A stretch of 64,000 nucleotides of DNA from Paenibacillus sp. NFR01 (GTDB lineage: Bacteria > Bacillota > Bacilli > Paenibacillales > Paenibacillaceae): positions 496,001 to 560,000 of the forward strand of contig NZ_FOIK01000001.1 of NCBI RefSeq assembly GCF_900111565.1, in the 5' to 3' direction. Position 1 is the first letter of the stretch. Each line of letters opens with the position of its first letter. A model generated the notes under the pieces. That model did no database searches, was not told the DNA's origin, and worked only from the letters and a program-made list of their open reading frames with translations. This document shows positions 37,177 through 45,056 of this stretch, piece after piece. The translations under genes were made by a program, and so were the position numbers.

Positions 37177-38630
37177 GTTCGGATCCGCAAAATTTGCTGT
37201 TTATCATGTCCGACCAGCACAGCCGCGCGATGCTGGGCAGCGGCGGGCATCCGGTCGTGCAGACGCCGAATCTCGACGAGCTTGCCCGGCAGGGCATCAG
37301 CTTCGCGAATGCCTACACCAACAGCCCGATCTGCGTACCGGCGCGCGCAAGTCTTGCTACCGGCCGATATCCTCACGATATCGGCGCCTGGGACAATGCG
37401 GCGCCTTATACCGGCGACGTTCCGAGCTGGGGTCACCGTCTGGAGGAGCAGGGGATTGCGGTAACTACCATCGGCAAACTTCATTACCGCAATGAAACGG
37501 ACGATACGGGATTTGCAGATCAGCGGCTGCCGATGCATGTGCTGAACGGGGTCGGCGATTTATATACCTTGGTCAGGGAAGCCCATATACCGATCAAGGA
37601 AGGCGTCGGCCGGAAGCAAATTCTGGACGCAGGACCCGGCGAGTCCTCCTATACCCAATTTGACCGGGCCGTTACCGCAGAAGCCGTTAACTATTTGCGG
37701 AATGAAGCGCCGGTCAGCAAGGAGCCGTGGGCGCTGTTTGTTTCCTACGCCTGCCCGCATTTTCCGCTGATCGCGCCGCAGGAGTATTACGATTTATACC
37801 CTCCGGAGCGTGTGGTATTTCCGAAGCAATACGGACTTCACGAACGTCCGAAGCATTTTGTGCTGGAGGAATACCGCCGGTTAAGCGGGCTGGCCGATGA
37901 ACTGGATGAAGCGACGATACGGAAAGCCATCGCTGCTTATTATGGTCTATGCACGTTTATGGATGCCCAGGTGGGCCAAGTGTTGTCCGCTCTGCGGGAT
38001 AGCGGTTTGGACCAGACCACGCGGATCATCTACACTTCGGACCATGGGGACTCCATGGGTGAGCATGGCCTATGGTTCAAGTCGACGATGTACGAAGGCG
38101 CAACGGCTATCCCGCTGATTCTTTCCGGGCCGGACCTGCCGAAGGGCATCCGGGTCACGGAAAATGTATCTCTGGTGGACTGTTTCCCCACGATTCTGGA
38201 TGCGGTCGGAGTCCCGCTGAAGGAGGAAGACCGCGACCTGCCGGGCGAATCGCTGCTGAAGCTCGTGAAAGGAGCACCGGCGCCTAACCGTACCGTATTC
38301 TCCGAATATCACGCCGCCGGTAGCATTACCGGAGTCTTCATGCTGCGCGATGAGACGTATAAGTACGTCCATTACGTCGATTATCCGCCGCAGTTGTTCG
38401 ATCTGCTGCAGGATCCGGATGAACTGACCGATCTAGCAGCCGATCCGCGGTATAAGGAAGTCATCCGGCGCTTCGAACGTCAGCTGATTGACGAGATCGG
38501 CGATCCCGGCATGATCAATGCCGCTGCCAAGCAGGATCAGGCGCGCCGGCTCCGGCTTCATGGCGGACGCGAGCATGTTGTCTCCCAAGGGTTCAAGGTG
38601 CCGTTTACGCCGGTACCGGACGTTAAATAG
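37173..38630 (+). CDS. Type I (formylglycine-dependent) sulfatase, Cys type
   Basis: 485 residues of the alkaline-phosphatase superfamily. The formylglycine precursor motif C-V-P-A-R begins at Cys54 and is followed by ASLATGRYPH, matching the CxPxR sulfatase signature. Metal-site residues appear in IMSDQHS (Asp14) and TSDHGDSMGEHGLWFK. Overall it is closest to choline-sulfatase-like and other small-ester sulfatases, but the substrate is not readable. It has no signal peptide, so it should act in the cytoplasm on imported ester. It needs a maturase, and an anSME-type gene lies at 31112-32257. It is translationally coupled (ATGA) to the preceding alkylsulfatase-like gene and is the last gene of the operon. 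Confidence 0.93.
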   Translation: MSSDPQNLLFIMSDQHSRAMLGSGGHPVVQTPNLDELARQGISFANAYTNSPICVPARASLATGRYPHDIGAWDNAAPYTGDVPSWGHRLEEQGIAVTTIGKLHYRNETDDTGFADQRLPMHVLNGVGDLYTLVREAHIPIKEGVGRKQILDAGPGESSYTQFDRAVTAEAVNYLRNEAPVSKEPWALFVSYACPHFPLIAPQEYYDLYPPERVVFPKQYGLHERPKHFVLEEYRRLSGLADELDEATIRKAIAAYYGLCTFMDAQVGQVLSALRDSGLDQTTRIIYTSDHGDSMGEHGLWFKSTMYEGATAIPLILSGPDLPKGIRVTENVSLVDCFPTILDAVGVPLKEEDRDLPGESLLKLVKGAPAPNRTVFSEYHAAGSITGVFMLRDETYKYVHYVDYPPQLFDLLQDPDELTDLAADPRYKEVIRRFERQLIDEIGDPGMINAAAKQDQARRLRLHGGREHVVSQGFKVPFTPVPDVK

Positions 38631-38652
38631 AGCCACTCACAAATCGTAAAGT

Positions 38653-38697
38653 AAATCCTGATGAATTAAGAGCTACTTGGTCATCAGGATTTTTTAA
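38653..38697 (+). terminator. Intrinsic terminator of the organosulfate operon
   Basis: AAATCCTGATGA pairs with TCATCAGGATTT, with further T residues following. Confidence 0.88.
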
Positions 38698-38701
38698 CCG
38701 G

Positions 38702-38733
38702 AAGACTGTACTCCATATAGGGTGCAGTCTTGT
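38702..38733 (+). terminator. Second hairpin after the organosulfate operon
   Basis: An AAGACTG-AC-CC/GG-GT-CAGTCTT stem with a short AT loop is followed by TGTTTTATG. It probably acts as a back-up terminator. Confidence 0.55.
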
Positions 38734-38767
38734 TTTATGTAAAAAAACCCGGCAGATTTTTTGCGAG

Positions 38768-38821
38768 TTAATGTTTTCTTAATCCTCTCTTTACCGCAAT
38801 TTAATCCTTGGCGGCTACACT
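38768..38821 (+). promoter_or_regulatory. Four 11-bp-spaced hexamers (PhoP-box-like) and -10 element
   Basis: TTAATG (38768), TTAATC (38779), TTTACC (38790) and TTAATC (38801) occur at exactly 11-bp steps, each followed by five bases. A TACACT -10 lies at 38816-38821, with no -35 of its own. With a start near 38828, the repeats would lie at about -60 to -22, the classical core-binding position of Bacillus PhoP, whose half-sites are TTAACA-like with about five-base gaps. Confidence 0.6.
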
Positions 38822-38863
38822 AAGGTTGTTAAACGCAAGCGACGCCCCAAGGAGGAGTCAAAG

Positions 38864-39040
38864 ATGACGGAACAATATGAAATTGATCAATTTCTCAGAC
38901 AGGTTCAGGCCATCGAGCGCAAAATTCACGATCTGCTGCAAAAGTCGCAATTATCGGAAGAAGAGAAGAGTTATATTCTCTGCCATATTCTTGCGGTGCC
39001 TGTCTCCAGCGAGGAAGTTTATATAAAGAACGCAGGCTGA
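38864..39040 (+). CDS. 58-residue small protein of unknown function
   Basis: A short but well-formed gene. AAGGAGGAG lies seven bases before ATG 38864, and the frame ends at TGA 39038-39040. The product is charged and probably helical (MTEQYEIDQFLRQVQAIERK, then LLQKSQLSEEEKSY), with one cysteine and no signal peptide or membrane helix. I do not recognise the family; it superficially resembles small regulatory helical-hairpin proteins such as Spo0E-like phosphatases but lacks their SQxLD signature. The PhoP-box-like array and -10 element directly upstream suggest phosphate-starvation control, which is inference. Confidence 0.7.
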   Translation: MTEQYEIDQFLRQVQAIERKIHDLLQKSQLSEEEKSYILCHILAVPVSSEEVYIKNAG

Positions 39041-39135
39041 GGAAGCCTCTATATTCACTGAATTATATATAGTATCTTGATTTGTGTTATAATAAACTCC
39101 TTACTGTATATTATGAAGAATAGAGGCGCCGGAAG

Positions 39136-39435
39136 ATGAAGTGTAAAATAAACCGCAATGCAGCGAAAGTTCTGAAAGATATGCTTAAAACCCCTGAAGC
39201 GGAAGGCAAAATGATCCGCGTAGTCATTACACAGAACCACGGCAATCACGGCCATTATGCCATTACGCTGGATACGCCGACCGAGCATGATGAGGTTGTC
39301 GCTACGGACAAGGACATCGAAGTGTTGCTGGATACGCGCGAGCCGCTGCTGGACGGCGTGTGGATTCAATTTTTCTATGTGCCTGAGGAAGGCTTTTTCA
39401 TCACCAATCCTTCTACCGGGTTCCTTGAGAAATAA
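39136..39435 (+). CDS. HesB/IscA-like protein without cluster-binding cysteines
   Basis: 99 residues. The layout follows the HesB-like fold: NRNAAKVLKDMLKTPEAEGKMIRVVI, then HGHYAITLDTPTEHDEVVATDKDIEVLLDTREPLLDGVWIQFF, then a C-terminal segment where IscA has its CxC motif. The three cysteines that bind iron-sulfur clusters in IscA/SufA are absent; the only Cys is residue 3. It therefore cannot be a normal A-type carrier. Several Firmicutes carry such Cys-free HesB-like proteins of unknown role. A TATAAT element at 39088-39093 may belong to its promoter. The ribosome site (CCGGAAG) is weak. Confidence 0.7.
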   Translation: MKCKINRNAAKVLKDMLKTPEAEGKMIRVVITQNHGNHGHYAITLDTPTEHDEVVATDKDIEVLLDTREPLLDGVWIQFFYVPEEGFFITNPSTGFLEK

Positions 39436-39457
39436 GGAGTCCTTTGATTTGAAAAAG

Positions 39458-39495
39458 AAGCCCGCAATTGGCCGGATCGGCTGCTTGCGGGCTTT
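39458..39495. terminator. Bidirectional intrinsic terminator
   Basis: AAGCCCGCAA/TTGCGGGCTT stem with an inner GCCGGATCGGC element, between converging genes. It is flanked by AAAA and TTTGTTT. Confidence 0.8.
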
Positions 39496-39497
39496 GT

Positions 39498-40049
39498 TTA
39501 TATCCATTCCTCACGGTTTTCGCTCTCCGTATAAATCGAGATCAGCACGATGGCGGTTTCATCCCCGATATTTTTCACGAAATGGGGCGTGCACGCATTC
39601 CAGCTGAAGGAATCCCCTTCGCCAAATTCCGCGCCGTCTTCTCCTTGCTCTGCGTAAATCTTCCCTTGGATCACCATATGGATCTCTTCGCCTTCATGCG
39701 CATGGGGGGTATCTCCGGTTGAAGAGCCGGGCGGCATTTCGACGATCCGCATCCGCATGTTCTTGGTAGAGCTCAAATGCTCCACTTTCAATTGGTCTGC
39801 GCCGCTGGTGGAGACGGTCCGTTCATTCCTGCGGACGATTTGCATGCGTTCTTCTTTCTTCAGAAGCAAGTATGCGAGCGGAACCTTCAAGGCCCCGGCG
39901 ATATTCTCCAGCGTCGCAATGGACGGCGAGGTTTTGTTGGTTTCGACCTGGCTCATGAAACCCTGGGATAAGCCGGTGGTTTCGCAAATTTGCGCGATGG
40001 TAATGTTCTTCCGTTTACGAATTGCTCGTATCGAGGAGCCTATATCCAT
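39498..40049 (-). CDS. XRE-family regulator with C-terminal cupin domain
   Basis: 183 residues. The N-terminal helix-turn-helix (about 1-65; IRAIRKRKNITIAQICETTGLSQGFMSQVETNKTSPSIATLENIA) is followed by a cupin sensor domain (about 105-180; DTPHAHEGEEIHMVIQGKI, FGEGDSFSW). The architecture matches PuuR/SutR-type regulators that sense small metabolites. GGAGGTGTCC precedes the ATG. It is divergent from the dioxygenase gene and shares a roughly 150-bp AT-rich control region, so that gene is its most likely target. Confidence 0.9.
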   Translation of the reverse strand: MDIGSSIRAIRKRKNITIAQICETTGLSQGFMSQVETNKTSPSIATLENIAGALKVPLAYLLLKKEERMQIVRRNERTVSTSGADQLKVEHLSSTKNMRMRIVEMPPGSSTGDTPHAHEGEEIHMVIQGKIYAEQGEDGAEFGEGDSFSWNACTPHFVKNIGDETAIVLISIYTESENREEWI

Positions 40050-40109
40050 CCGGGGACACCTCCATAATATTTGTAATACAAAATATAATTTTATATTATC
40101 AATTTTTAG

Positions 40110-40123
40110 ATTGACAGGTCAAT
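40110..40123 (+). promoter_or_regulatory. Palindrome overlapping the dioxygenase -35
   Basis: ATTGACAGGTCAAT (40110-40123) has perfect six-base arms. It contains TTGACA (40111-40116), followed at 17 bp by TAAATT (40134-40139), a plausible if imperfect rightward promoter. A regulator bound here would occlude the -35. Confidence 0.5.
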
Positions 40124-40201
40124 GCAGCAGGAGTAAATTACAAATATAGAAAATATATTTTTATTGCTAATATTATAACCCATCCATAAGGAGTGATTCA
40201 T

Positions 40202-40972
40202 ATGATTCCATCTTACTTTTTCGCGCACGGCGCGCCGTCCATCGTTCTTGAAGAGAACGGATATACCGATTTGATGAAGCAGTTCCGATTGAACACGCCA
40301 AAACCGAAAGCAATCGTGGTGTTCTCCGCGCATTGGGAGGAGCCGGTACAGACGGTTGGTGCTGCCGCAACCTACGAAACGATTTATGATTTCGGCGGAT
40401 TCCAGGATGAGCTGTACCAGATGACGTACCCGGCCCATAGCGACCGGCAGCTGGCGGAGCAGATTCAGGCTTTGTTTGCCAAAGCGGGCATAAAGAGCGT
40501 GCAGAATGAAACCAGAGGGCTGGATCACGGGGCATGGGCCGTGCTGAAGCTGCTGTATCCGGAGGCGGACATTCCAGTCGTGGCGCTGTCTGTCAACCGC
40601 CATCTGAGCAACGAGCAGCAATATGAGATCGGCAAAGCTTTGGGCGAGCTGCGCGAACAGGATGTGCTGATTATCGGCAGCGGCGGCATCGTTCATAATC
40701 TGCGGGCGCTGAACTGGGGCTCCGGCGGTATCGACACTTGGGCCGCACAGTTCGACAGCTGGATTCAGGAGAAGGTGGAGGCGTGGGATACGGAAGCCCT
40801 GTTCCGGTACCGTGAGCTTGCGCCATATGCCAAGGAAGCCGTGCCTACGAGCGAACACTTTATTCCGCTTCTGCTCGCAATGGGCGCAGGCGATGCGGGC
40901 CGCAGCGCGAAGCTGCTGCACCGGGAGTATCAATACGGGAACCTTAGCCTTAGTGGCTGGCAGTTTAATTAA
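40202..40972 (+). CDS. LigB/DODA-type class III extradiol dioxygenase family protein
   Basis: 256 residues. PSYFFAHGAPSIVLEE near the start, VVFSAHWEE, LDHGAWAVLKLLYPEADIPVV and IIGSGGIVHNL carry the histidines and acidic residues of the YgiD/4,5-DOPA dioxygenase-like group. These are small zinc- or iron-dependent ring-cleaving or related enzymes; the physiological substrate of most bacterial members is unknown. ATG 40202 is preferred over GTG 40193 because AAGGAG lies eight bases upstream. Likely controlled by the divergent XRE-cupin regulator. Confidence 0.87.
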   Translation: MIPSYFFAHGAPSIVLEENGYTDLMKQFRLNTPKPKAIVVFSAHWEEPVQTVGAAATYETIYDFGGFQDELYQMTYPAHSDRQLAEQIQALFAKAGIKSVQNETRGLDHGAWAVLKLLYPEADIPVVALSVNRHLSNEQQYEIGKALGELREQDVLIIGSGGIVHNLRALNWGSGGIDTWAAQFDSWIQEKVEAWDTEALFRYRELAPYAKEAVPTSEHFIPLLLAMGAGDAGRSAKLLHREYQYGNLSLSGWQFN

Positions 40973-40994
40973 GCTTATAACTGTGTCAATGAAA

Positions 40995-41022
40995 AAGAGC
41001 CTGGCAAAAGTGCCAGGCTCTT
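40995..41022. terminator. Bidirectional intrinsic terminator
   Basis: A perfect 12-bp stem AAGAGCCTGGCA/TGCCAGGCTCTT with an AAAG loop. It has TTTTTC on the minus-strand side and TTTTTTT a little further along the plus strand, between the dioxygenase and the YjcZ-type gene. Confidence 0.88.
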
Positions 41023-41041
41023 AGTACGTTTTTTTGATCAC

Positions 41042-41143
41042 TTAGAATGTTGCCAATACAATGACCAGGAGAATGTAAAGTACAAGAATGACTGTTGTGG
41101 ACGTAAAGCCTACCGGGGGATAACCGCCTGCACATTCGCTCAT
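41042..41143 (-). CDS. YjcZ-family sporulation-associated mini-protein
   Basis: 33 residues: MSECAGGYPPVGFTSTTVIL continuing into a hydrophobic helix (LVLYILLVIVLATF). The Gly/Pro-rich start and single membrane helix match the YjcZ family of tiny proteins common in Bacillales genomes and often made during sporulation. AAGGAGGG lies a few bases upstream of ATG 41143. A CATACATTA sequence 30 bases upstream resembles the -10 of late sporulation sigma factors. It lies next to a germination receptor operon. Confidence 0.8.
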   Translation of the reverse strand: MSECAGGYPPVGFTSTTVILVLYILLVIVLATF

Positions 41144-41172
41144 TCCAATCCCTCCTTCATAACTTTCTACAC

Positions 41173-41181
41173 TAATGTATG
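41173..41181 (-). promoter_or_regulatory. Possible sigma-K/sigma-E type -10 element
   Basis: CATACATTA on the minus strand fits the CATANNNTA -10 of mother-cell sporulation sigma factors and lies upstream of the YjcZ-type gene. The -35 is not distinctive. Confidence 0.35.
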
Positions 41182-41319
41182 TGTGTATTTGTGGAAGGGA
41201 AGTGCGAATGCCTATCTGCTTACCAAGTGAATAGAAAGCCAGGAAATGAATGAAAGGGATAAAAAAGAAATTTCAAGGGGAAATTATGGGTGTATCCAAC
41301 ATAGAGAGGAATGGCCAGA

Positions 41320-42687
41320 ATGATTGCCGATCCGTCCGCAGAAGAAAATAAGAAGCGGTTGCTGGAGCTTTTGTCCGAGAGTTCGGATTTCAAATCGATT
41401 ACGTTTGTGGCAGGTGAACGCTCCTGGTTCCTTTTTTATTTGAATACGATGGTTGATCCTGCTGTGGTGCAAGAACATATCATCCGCCCTCTTCTTGGCA
41501 GCAAGGAAGCTAAGGTCCGTGAGGCCATTTCGATTCTGGATTACAGCGAATCAGATCTGATTTCAGCTGCCCTGATGGCCTTGGTTGAAGGGAAGACCGT
41601 CCTGCAAAACGATCTTGAGCCGAAGTTTTATTTGCTTGGAACCGAACTCTCCAAAGAACGCTCCATCAGTATCCCGCTGAACGAACGCGTTTTGCGCGGC
41701 TCTAATGAAGCGCTGAACGAAAATTTGGATACAAACATTAATCTGATCCGGAAAATAATGGTCACACCTGATTTGGCGGTAAAACAATACGAACTCGGCC
41801 GTAAGTCGAAAAACAGGATTTCCATGTTGTATTTGAATTCGTTCGCCAACAAAGAGGTTCTGGCTGAATTTGACCATAAGCTTAGCCGCTTGGATATCGA
41901 TAAGATTGAAGCGCTCGGCTTCATCCAGGATTTAATTCAGGACGGGAAATTCACGTGGTTTCCGCGGATTCTTGTAACCGAAAGGCCGGATCGAATCAAA
42001 TCCTACTTGCTGGATGGGAAAATCGCCATCTTGATCGATGGTTCTCCGGATTGCATGATAGTTCCGGTATCCTTTTGGGCTTTTTTTCAAAGTCCGGATG
42101 ACTATCAGGTGAATTGGATCATTGGGAGTTCCTTTCGCATTCTTCGTATTGTGAGCTTTATTCTCGGCATCTGTTTGCCTGGCGCCTACGTAGCCTTGGT
42201 ATCCTTCGACCCCCGGATTTTACCGTATGAAGTAGCGTTGACCATGCAAAGTACGATGGCGAATATCGCCATTCCTCCGGTCCTTGAGGCCATATTTATG
42301 CTGGTTACGCTTGAAATTCTGCGTGAAGCGACGATTCGTCTCGAAAGTTTTAACAGCCAGACGATAGGGGTCGTAGGCGGGATCGTGATTGGAACGATTG
42401 TTGTTCAGGCGAATTTAATATCCACGATGATGGTTGTCGTTGTTGCATTTACGGCCATTGCTTCGTTTATCATTCCCTCGTACGAAATGAGAAGTGCGGC
42501 CCGGCTATTAACCTATCCCTTTATTATTTTATCCTCGATACTGGGGTTGATCGGTCTAGTGCTTGCCTTTCTATTGGTTCTTGCCCATCTTGCGCGCGTG
42601 AACACGATGGGCATCCCTTATTTTTATTCGGGATTTTCGGGTTCCAAAATAAACGATACGATCTTCCGAGGACCCGTGAAAAAATAA
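41320..42687 (+). CDS. GerA-family germinant receptor subunit A
   Basis: 455 residues. A large N-terminal soluble region (about 1-240) is followed by four or five membrane helices. Family landmarks are VDPAVVQEHIIRPL, ILIDGSPDCMIVPVSFWAFFQSPDDY, then GICLPGAYVALVSFDPRILP, EILREATIRLESFNSQTIGVVGGIVIG and SYEMRSAARLLTYPF. The protein sits in the spore inner membrane and with subunits B and C senses germinants. ATG 41311 lies directly against GAGAGGA; ATG 41320 has better spacing. First gene of an A-B-C operon; germinant unknown. Confidence 0.9.
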   Translation: MIADPSAEENKKRLLELLSESSDFKSITFVAGERSWFLFYLNTMVDPAVVQEHIIRPLLGSKEAKVREAISILDYSESDLISAALMALVEGKTVLQNDLEPKFYLLGTELSKERSISIPLNERVLRGSNEALNENLDTNINLIRKIMVTPDLAVKQYELGRKSKNRISMLYLNSFANKEVLAEFDHKLSRLDIDKIEALGFIQDLIQDGKFTWFPRILVTERPDRIKSYLLDGKIAILIDGSPDCMIVPVSFWAFFQSPDDYQVNWIIGSSFRILRIVSFILGICLPGAYVALVSFDPRILPYEVALTMQSTMANIAIPPVLEAIFMLVTLEILREATIRLESFNSQTIGVVGGIVIGTIVVQANLISTMMVVVVAFTAIASFIIPSYEMRSAARLLTYPFIILSSILGLIGLVLAFLLVLAHLARVNTMGIPYFYSGFSGSKINDTIFRGPVKK

Positions 42688-42717
42688 AACTCGCAGGATG
42701 ATAGGGGGCTCCGTTGA

Positions 42718-43815
42718 ATGAACAGTACAGATAAAATAAGTCTTAAACAACTGTTTTGTCTCGTCATCCTGACTCAAGTTGGCGTTCATATCCTGGCGAT
42801 ACCCTATGATGAATCCCGGCATTCGGGCCATGACGCCTGGATGGCCGTTTTACTCGGCGGCGTGTATGCCCAGCTGGGGATCCTAATTATTTATTTCCTC
42901 GGAAAAAGATTCGGGCAACGTACATTGCCCCAATACATATCTATCATTGTCGGGAAACCTCTGGGAGCCTTCATCAATCTATTGTTTTGCTTATACTGCG
43001 CAGAGTCCTGCCTTGCGGTGATGGTTGGATATATCGATGTCCTTAGCCGATGGATGCTTTACAGTACGCCTTGGTGGGTCATCACTGGAGTCATGTTCGC
43101 GGTAACCGCTTATATTGCCACTTCTTCGCTGCAATCCATCAGTACGATAACGGAGACTCTGATGCTTGTTTTTCTGGCCTGCTTTCTCATTGTTTTTATC
43201 AGCGGAACGGGAAAAGGCGACATGCTCCATTTTATGCCGATTCTGAATCACAAACTCCGCTCAATCGTAATAGATTCTCTTCCGAGCTTCTGGGCTTACG
43301 CCGGCTATGAACTGCTGCTTTACGTGTTCCCTTATGTAAAGTGCCGCAAAAAAAAACATATTTTACTCACGGTATCTGCGGCTAATGGGTTCACGACCTT
43401 TTTTTATGTGCTGATAACTGTCATTGTGACCTACAGTTTCAGCGAAAATCAATTGAATTCCGTGTTTGAACCCATGATATTTATTCTTCGTCAATTCGCA
43501 TGGCCCGTCGTGCAAAGCCTTGATCTTTTATTTTTGGCGTTGTGGCTCTTAGTGACTTTAGCTACCGTTTATGTTTATTTATTTTTGTCCGCCCGATATC
43601 TCGCTTTCGCGGGTACGAAAGAAATTCCGCAGCATTCTCTTATCGTATGGGGGATCGCTGCGCTCTGTTTTGGACTCGGACAACTAGGCTCCAACCGCCA
43701 ATGGCTGCTGGATTTTTCGGCTTATCATAAAAATGTAAGTATTGTTGTTATCCTGTTTTTTCCAACGATCCTGCTGCTCGTCTCGATCCTGCGGAGAAAG
43801 GCGGACCTTCGATGA
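42718..43815 (+). CDS. GerB-family germinant receptor permease-like subunit
   Basis: 365 residues, about ten membrane helices, of the spore-germination branch of the amino acid/polyamine transporter superfamily. Typical points are ISLKQLFCLVILTQVGVHILAIP at the start, a HDAWMAVLLGG turn, and the YAGYELLLYVFPYVKCRKK loop in the middle. It probably forms the germinant-binding or channel subunit. It starts 31 bases after subunit A and overlaps subunit C by four bases. Confidence 0.9.
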   Translation: MNSTDKISLKQLFCLVILTQVGVHILAIPYDESRHSGHDAWMAVLLGGVYAQLGILIIYFLGKRFGQRTLPQYISIIVGKPLGAFINLLFCLYCAESCLAVMVGYIDVLSRWMLYSTPWWVITGVMFAVTAYIATSSLQSISTITETLMLVFLACFLIVFISGTGKGDMLHFMPILNHKLRSIVIDSLPSFWAYAGYELLLYVFPYVKCRKKKHILLTVSAANGFTTFFYVLITVIVTYSFSENQLNSVFEPMIFILRQFAWPVVQSLDLLFLALWLLVTLATVYVYLFLSARYLAFAGTKEIPQHSLIVWGIAALCFGLGQLGSNRQWLLDFSAYHKNVSIVVILFFPTILLLVSILRRKADLR

Positions 43816-44942
43816 AAAAAGTGGGGACGTGTCTGATATTGCTGCTGGTATTGACGGGATGCTGGGATCAGATGCGGCTGCGTGACATCCATTTAGTGGA
43901 TATCGCCGGTCTTGATTTTGATAAAAAAAACGGAGAGTTCAAGCTTAGTTTTGCCGTCACCCAAATCAAAAACGCGGGACAAGGCGGCGGAGAAGCGGTT
44001 ACCGAGACAACGGAACTAAAAGCATCAAGCTTAATTGAAGCTATCGGGCAAGGAGAGTATAAGGAACAAGGGCCATTCCTCGCGAGCAACACGCGGCTTT
44101 TTTTGATGAGCGAAGCGTTCGCCTCGAACAATCCGATTAAAAGCCTTGGTTATTTACTTCATGCTCCTTACACATCCATAAATGCTCCTGTTGTCGTTTA
44201 CGAAGGTTCGGTTTCGGAATTCTTGCACACGGAAGTTTCGCAGGATGATTTTTCGAAAAAGGTGAACCGGTTGATCGCTTCACTGGAAACGAACGGGATT
44301 ATCTCCAACGTATCGATGATGCATTTCATATTATCCAAAGAAGATGAACTGGAAGATATTGCGCTCCCGGTTGTAAGACCATCCGATTCAGGACTGGAAC
44401 TGGGTGGAGCTTTATTGTTTCGTCACGGCATGAGTACCGGGATCAAGCTCAGCAATGAAGAAATCCGTTTAGTCATGTTAATGTTAGGCAGGAACATAGG
44501 CATGCAAAAGATAACCGGGAGGCTTCAAGAGGATAAGGGATCTGCACCATCTGCCGGAGGATCAAAAGGCGATGAGTTTGCTTTTTCCGTTAAAAAAGTA
44601 AAGTCGAAGACCGCTGTTATCCCTAAATCCGGCAGCCTGCCTACCGCATCCATTCATGTGCAATTGGCCGTAAACGTATACCAAATCGACGGGGAAGGCC
44701 ATCCGTTCAAAAAGAAGTACGTACAACAGGTTGAAAAGGAATTCGGCCAATACCTGCAGAGCGTTGCAATTACGGCAATTGAGAAGTTACAAAAAGCGAA
44801 TTGCGATCTTCTCGATATTGGTGATCGGATCAGAGCCTTTCATCCGGCAACCTGGGAGGCGTTGGACTGGAGAACCGACTATCCCCATTTACCCGTAGAT
44901 TTGAAAATGAATGTTGAGATTCTTAATACGGAGGCTGAATAA
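43812..44942 (+). CDS. GerC-family germinant receptor lipoprotein
   Basis: 376 residues. The lipobox LTGCWD (Cys17) is followed by the hallmark RLRDIHLVDIAGLDFD of GerC proteins, and the C-terminal region ends with the usual KANCDLLDIGDRIRAFHPATWEALDW segment. It should be lipid-anchored on the outer face of the spore inner membrane. Start overlaps the permease stop (ATGA). There is no clear terminator between this gene and the esterase promoter. Confidence 0.92.
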   Translation: MKKVGTCLILLLVLTGCWDQMRLRDIHLVDIAGLDFDKKNGEFKLSFAVTQIKNAGQGGGEAVTETTELKASSLIEAIGQGEYKEQGPFLASNTRLFLMSEAFASNNPIKSLGYLLHAPYTSINAPVVVYEGSVSEFLHTEVSQDDFSKKVNRLIASLETNGIISNVSMMHFILSKEDELEDIALPVVRPSDSGLELGGALLFRHGMSTGIKLSNEEIRLVMLMLGRNIGMQKITGRLQEDKGSAPSAGGSKGDEFAFSVKKVKSKTAVIPKSGSLPTASIHVQLAVNVYQIDGEGHPFKKKYVQQVEKEFGQYLQSVAITAIEKLQKANCDLLDIGDRIRAFHPATWEALDWRTDYPHLPVDLKMNVEILNTEAE

Positions 44943-45056
44943 ATTCCGGCTTGCGGCCCTCTTTGTTTTTTGTCAGAAGGAGCTATAATGGTCAAGAGAG
45001 CGTTCCATTTTTCGGAATATGCCTATTACCATTATTGCTTAAGGGGTGGGATTGCT

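Noticed and set aside
41286..41351. A 21-codon leader ORF before the first gerA gene (AAGGGGA then ATG 41286)
   Set aside because: It has a fair ribosome site, but it overlaps the gerA start in another frame and encodes no recognisable peptide. I cannot separate it from chance.
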